Positions 61,550-64,000 of a stretch of DNA of 64,000 nt are shown here, in pieces; positions within the stretch are counted from its first letter, which is position 1; each line of letters starts with the position of its first letter. Source of the stretch: Betaproteobacteria bacterium GR16-43 (GTDB lineage: Bacteria > Pseudomonadota > Gammaproteobacteria > Burkholderiales > Usitatibacteraceae); contig CP019169.1 in NCBI GenBank assembly GCA_001953215.1, positions 3,224,001 through 3,288,000 of the forward strand, given 5' to 3'. A program made the translations under genes and the position numbers. The notes beneath the pieces were generated by a model, which was given only the letters and a program-made list of their open reading frames with translations, ran no database searches and was not told the DNA's origin.

Positions 61550-64000
61550 TTATCCAGTCGGATGGTCGAGAGCGGCGCGGGCGCGCAAGACGGGCGGGAT
61601 GTCCGTCGGTTCCGGGAAGACTTCCAGCGCATCGCGAAGCCTGGAGAGGGTTGCGCCGCGATCCGCCCCGTTCAATTCACACAAGGCCGTCAGCGCCCTC
61701 AGCTCGGTCAGGTGCGCGCCCTGGCGCGAAGCCATGGCTTCGCATTCCAGCAGCGCGGCGCGGGCCTCGTCGATCTTTCCGAGCGCGGCGAAAGCCTCGC
61801 CCCGCAACCGCGCCTGGTCGCCCTGGCGCCAACCTTCGACGCCGATGCGATCGACGATGAGCGGGTCCTCGAGCGTTGCGAGCGCCTGCGGAGCGTGCCC
61901 CGCGAGGATCTGCACTTCGGCCAGCGTCTGCAGGAAGATCACCATCCCGATGGTCGCACCCGTTGCGCGCCAGGCGCCGATGGCCTCTTCGATCTCGGCC
62001 AGGCCTCGCTCGGGATCACTGCTCCTCGCGATGGCCCAGCCATGAACCACCTTGGCCGCGGCCGCGAGGTAGGGGAAGCCGCGTTCGAGGGAGAGGTCGC
62101 GCATGCGCGCGGCACGGCCTTCGGCCTTGTCGGGCTGGTCGAGGAACCACGCCGACCACATCGCGGTGCCACCGGCGAATGCGCGGCTGAACGGATGGCC
62201 GAGCGCCTCGGCCCGTTCGAGCGCCGCAGTCACGTGGCCTTCCGCGGCGAGCGGCCGGCCCAGGTAGCACAGCGCCCAGGAGAGGATCCCGCGATTGGCT
62301 ACGTCCGGATCCTGGCCGAGTTCGACGGCCAGGGCCTTGTGGCGCACCGGATCGTAGAGGGCCACCGCGCGCTCCATCTCCGCGCACGCCATCGTGAAAT
62401 CGCCCGTCCAGAACGCGACGTTGCCCGTGACGCGGTGGGCCTCGATCAGCAGCGCGGGATCGGCCGCGCTCCTGGCAAGTGCGAGCATCTCCTGCGCCGT
62501 GGCGCGAGCGAATTCGTACTTCGACTGGCCGATCTGGAATTGCCACATGCCGCGCAACGCGCGAAAGAGCTGCCCCGGATCGCCGCCATGCCGGCACAAC
62601 TCGCGTGCCCGGTCGTAGACGGCCTGCACTTCCGGTGCGCCATAGCTCGTCGCCGCGACCAGCGCGGGGCCGAGCTCGAGCTGGAGCCGCAATTCGAGGG
62701 CCGTGGCCGCGGGGCTTTCCGGCAGCGTTCGCGTCATCGCGATGGCCTGTTGCAGCAGGTCGATGGCTTCGCTGTTGGCGAAGGCGCGCATCGCGTGCTT
62801 CGCCGCCTTCTCGTAGTAGGTCGCGGCACGCTCGACCAGCTCGGGATGCGGCACGCGGTCTTCCGAAGCCATCCGCCAGTGATGGGCGAGCTGCGTGACC
62901 ACTTCGGCTTGATCCGTATCGCCGTGCGCTTCGAGCCACTGCGCGATCTTCTGGTGGAGTTCGCGGCGCTGCGAGAACAACATCAAGCCGTACGCGATGT
63001 CCTGCGTGAGCTTGCTCTTGAAGAAGTACGCCTTGGCGTCGGGCGGTGCCGGCGGAGGCCTGCGCCCCGTGAACGACGGCGTGAGCTCGAGCCGCTCCAG
63101 CTTTTCGCACTGCGCGGCGACCTCGTTGCGCCCCGAGCCGATCGGATGGACATCGGCGAGCATCCACGGATCGAACACGCGGCCCACGACGCTCGCGACC
63201 TTGAGCGTGATCTGCTCCGCGGGCCCCAGCCGGTCGATCCTTCCCGTGATGACGCCGCCCAGCGTGTTCGGCAGCTTGTCGGCGGAGAGAGAACCGGCGC
63301 CGCGCACGAGGCGGCACTCCCGGTTCACGACTTCGAGCACGCCCTGGTCGCGCAACCCGAGTGCGAGTTCCTCCGCGAACATCGGATTTCCCTCGGCGCG
63401 GTCCTGCACGAGCTTCTGCACCGCCTCCGGCAACTTGTCGACGCCGAGGCGCCTGCGAACCACGGCCGCGATGTCGTCGTTCGAAAGCGGCGGCAGCGAG
63501 ACGCGTTCGAGGCCGGGCAGGGCGAGGAAGCTCGCGAACGCCTTCGGCGCATCGGCCCCGAGCGGCCGGGACGTGACCACGAGCGAGAGACGCTCGACTT
63601 CGCGCGCGATGCGCAACAACACGGACCACGACGCCGAGTCGAGGAAGCCCGCGTCGCGGATGATGACCAGCAGCGGCTTCTCGCGAGAGGCGGCCTGCAG
63701 CAGGGCCACGAGGAGGTCTTGCGTCTTTTGCGCGCGGGCCTTGCCGGTGAGGCCCCGGGTGACGTCGTTGTCGGCCCACTGCATCGGCAGCACGGCCTCG
63801 ATCAGCGGCGTCAACTCGATCAGCTTCGGATCGGCCGGCAGCATCGACGCGAGGCTGGTGCGCCGCGCGCCCGGATCCGTCAGCTTGGGGTCGACCGGAT
63901 AGAGCCAGTCGAACACGCGCCGCCAGGCGCGATAGGGGATCGTCATCTCCAGCGGATCGGCCGTGCCCATCAGGGCGAGCATGTCGCGGTCCTCCGCGAG
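61550..64000 (-). CDS. AAA/TPR regulator or cyclase-associated ATPase, C-terminal part
   Basis: At least 816 codons; the gene continues past the right edge, so the N-terminus is not seen. The visible part begins inside an AAA/STAND-type ATPase module. Walker A is outside the window; a Walker B-like L-L-V-I-I-R-D-A-G and a sensor-like L-V-V-T-S-R-P are present. About 400 residues of TPR-like helices follow. This layout matches ATPase-TPR proteins that often carry an N-terminal adenylate/guanylate cyclase or DNA-binding domain. It may regulate cti, which is directly downstream. Confidence 0.8.
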   Translation of the reverse strand, partial: LAEDRDMLALMGTADPLEMTIPYRAWRRVFDWLYPVDPKLTDPGARRTSLASMLPADPKLIELTPLIEAVLPMQWADNDVTRGLTGKARAQKTQDLLVALLQAASREKPLLVIIRDAGFLDSASWSVLLRIAREVERLSLVVTSRPLGADAPKAFASFLALPGLERVSLPPLSNDDIAAVVRRRLGVDKLPEAVQKLVQDRAEGNPMFAEELALGLRDQGVLEVVNRECRLVRGAGSLSADKLPNTLGGVITGRIDRLGPAEQITLKVASVVGRVFDPWMLADVHPIGSGRNEVAAQCEKLERLELTPSFTGRRPPPAPPDAKAYFFKSKLTQDIAYGLMLFSQRRELHQKIAQWLEAHGDTDQAEVVTQLAHHWRMASEDRVPHPELVERAATYYEKAAKHAMRAFANSEAIDLLQQAIAMTRTLPESPAATALELRLQLELGPALVAATSYGAPEVQAVYDRARELCRHGGDPGQLFRALRGMWQFQIGQSKYEFARATAQEMLALARSAADPALLIEAHRVTGNVAFWTGDFTMACAEMERAVALYDPVRHKALAVELGQDPDVANRGILSWALCYLGRPLAAEGHVTAALERAEALGHPFSRAFAGGTAMWSAWFLDQPDKAEGRAARMRDLSLERGFPYLAAAAKVVHGWAIARSSDPERGLAEIEEAIGAWRATGATIGMVIFLQTLAEVQILAGHAPQALATLEDPLIVDRIGVEGWRQGDQARLRGEAFAALGKIDEARAALLECEAMASRQGAHLTELRALTALCELNGADRGATLSRLRDALEVFPEPTDIPPVLRARAALDHPTG

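Overview
The window looks like chromosome from a high-GC betaproteobacterium. The reasons are the uniformly GC-rich codon use, frequent GTG and TTG starts, and a core block in an order I associate with that class: nadB (opposite strand), then rpoE-rseA-rseB-mucD/degP-glutaredoxin-lepA-lepB-DUF4845-rnc-era-recO-pdxJ-acpS-nagZ-uvrC-pgsA-tRNA-Gly-tRNA-Cys (about 26.3-43.0 kb). I cannot name a genus from sequence alone.

Layout. 1-9.5 kb holds small accessory genes (two tandem solute-binding lipoproteins, one missing a lobe; DUF1801, DUF1161, DUF3291), an amidohydrolase, a 3-hydroxyacyl-CoA dehydrogenase, a hybrid sensor kinase, a methyltransferase and a TauE-type permease. 9.6-16 kb holds acyl-CoA genes (family III CoA-transferase, enoyl-CoA hydratase), a DUF1631 protein and an MFS carrier. 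16-23 kb, all minus strand, holds tag, a membrane acyltransferase, a three-gene set for an FtsX-type ABC exporter with a secreted lipocalin-like hydrolase, a DUF4337 protein and a CBS protein. 23-28 kb holds ETF-ubiquinone oxidoreductase, NAD(P)HX repair and nadB. 28-43 kb is the envelope-stress and translation/repair core, with many start-stop overlaps that imply translational coupling.

Accessory regions. The tRNA-Cys gene at 42930-43003 is followed about 5.1 kb later by an exact 46-bp copy of its 3' part (48100-48145). The interval holds a LysR regulator, a cupin/carboxymuconolactone decarboxylase fusion, an aldo/keto reductase and two exported alpha/beta hydrolases, but no integrase. It reads as a small tRNA-targeted island that depends on, or has lost, its recombinase. 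Right of it lie a cytidine deaminase-like gene, a 21-residue open frame with an unusually complete Shine-Dalgarno sequence, and a LuxR-type regulator. zwf, yidD and an M20 peptidase follow. Next is a tautomerase-glyoxalase-TetR operon with a palindromic operator inside its promoter, then a beta-helix protein, a serine hydrolase, an FRG-domain protein, a cis/trans fatty-acid isomerase and the C-terminal part of an AAA/TPR regulator that runs off the end.

Repeats. Four intergenic hairpin elements (11411, 15941, 24761, 34119) share arms made of about 10-bp units. Arm variants are shared between copies more than within a copy. A related element at 8671 uses a 9-bp unit, and a perfect 22-bp-arm hairpin sits at 2166. 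Most of these directly abut, overlap or supply a stop codon.
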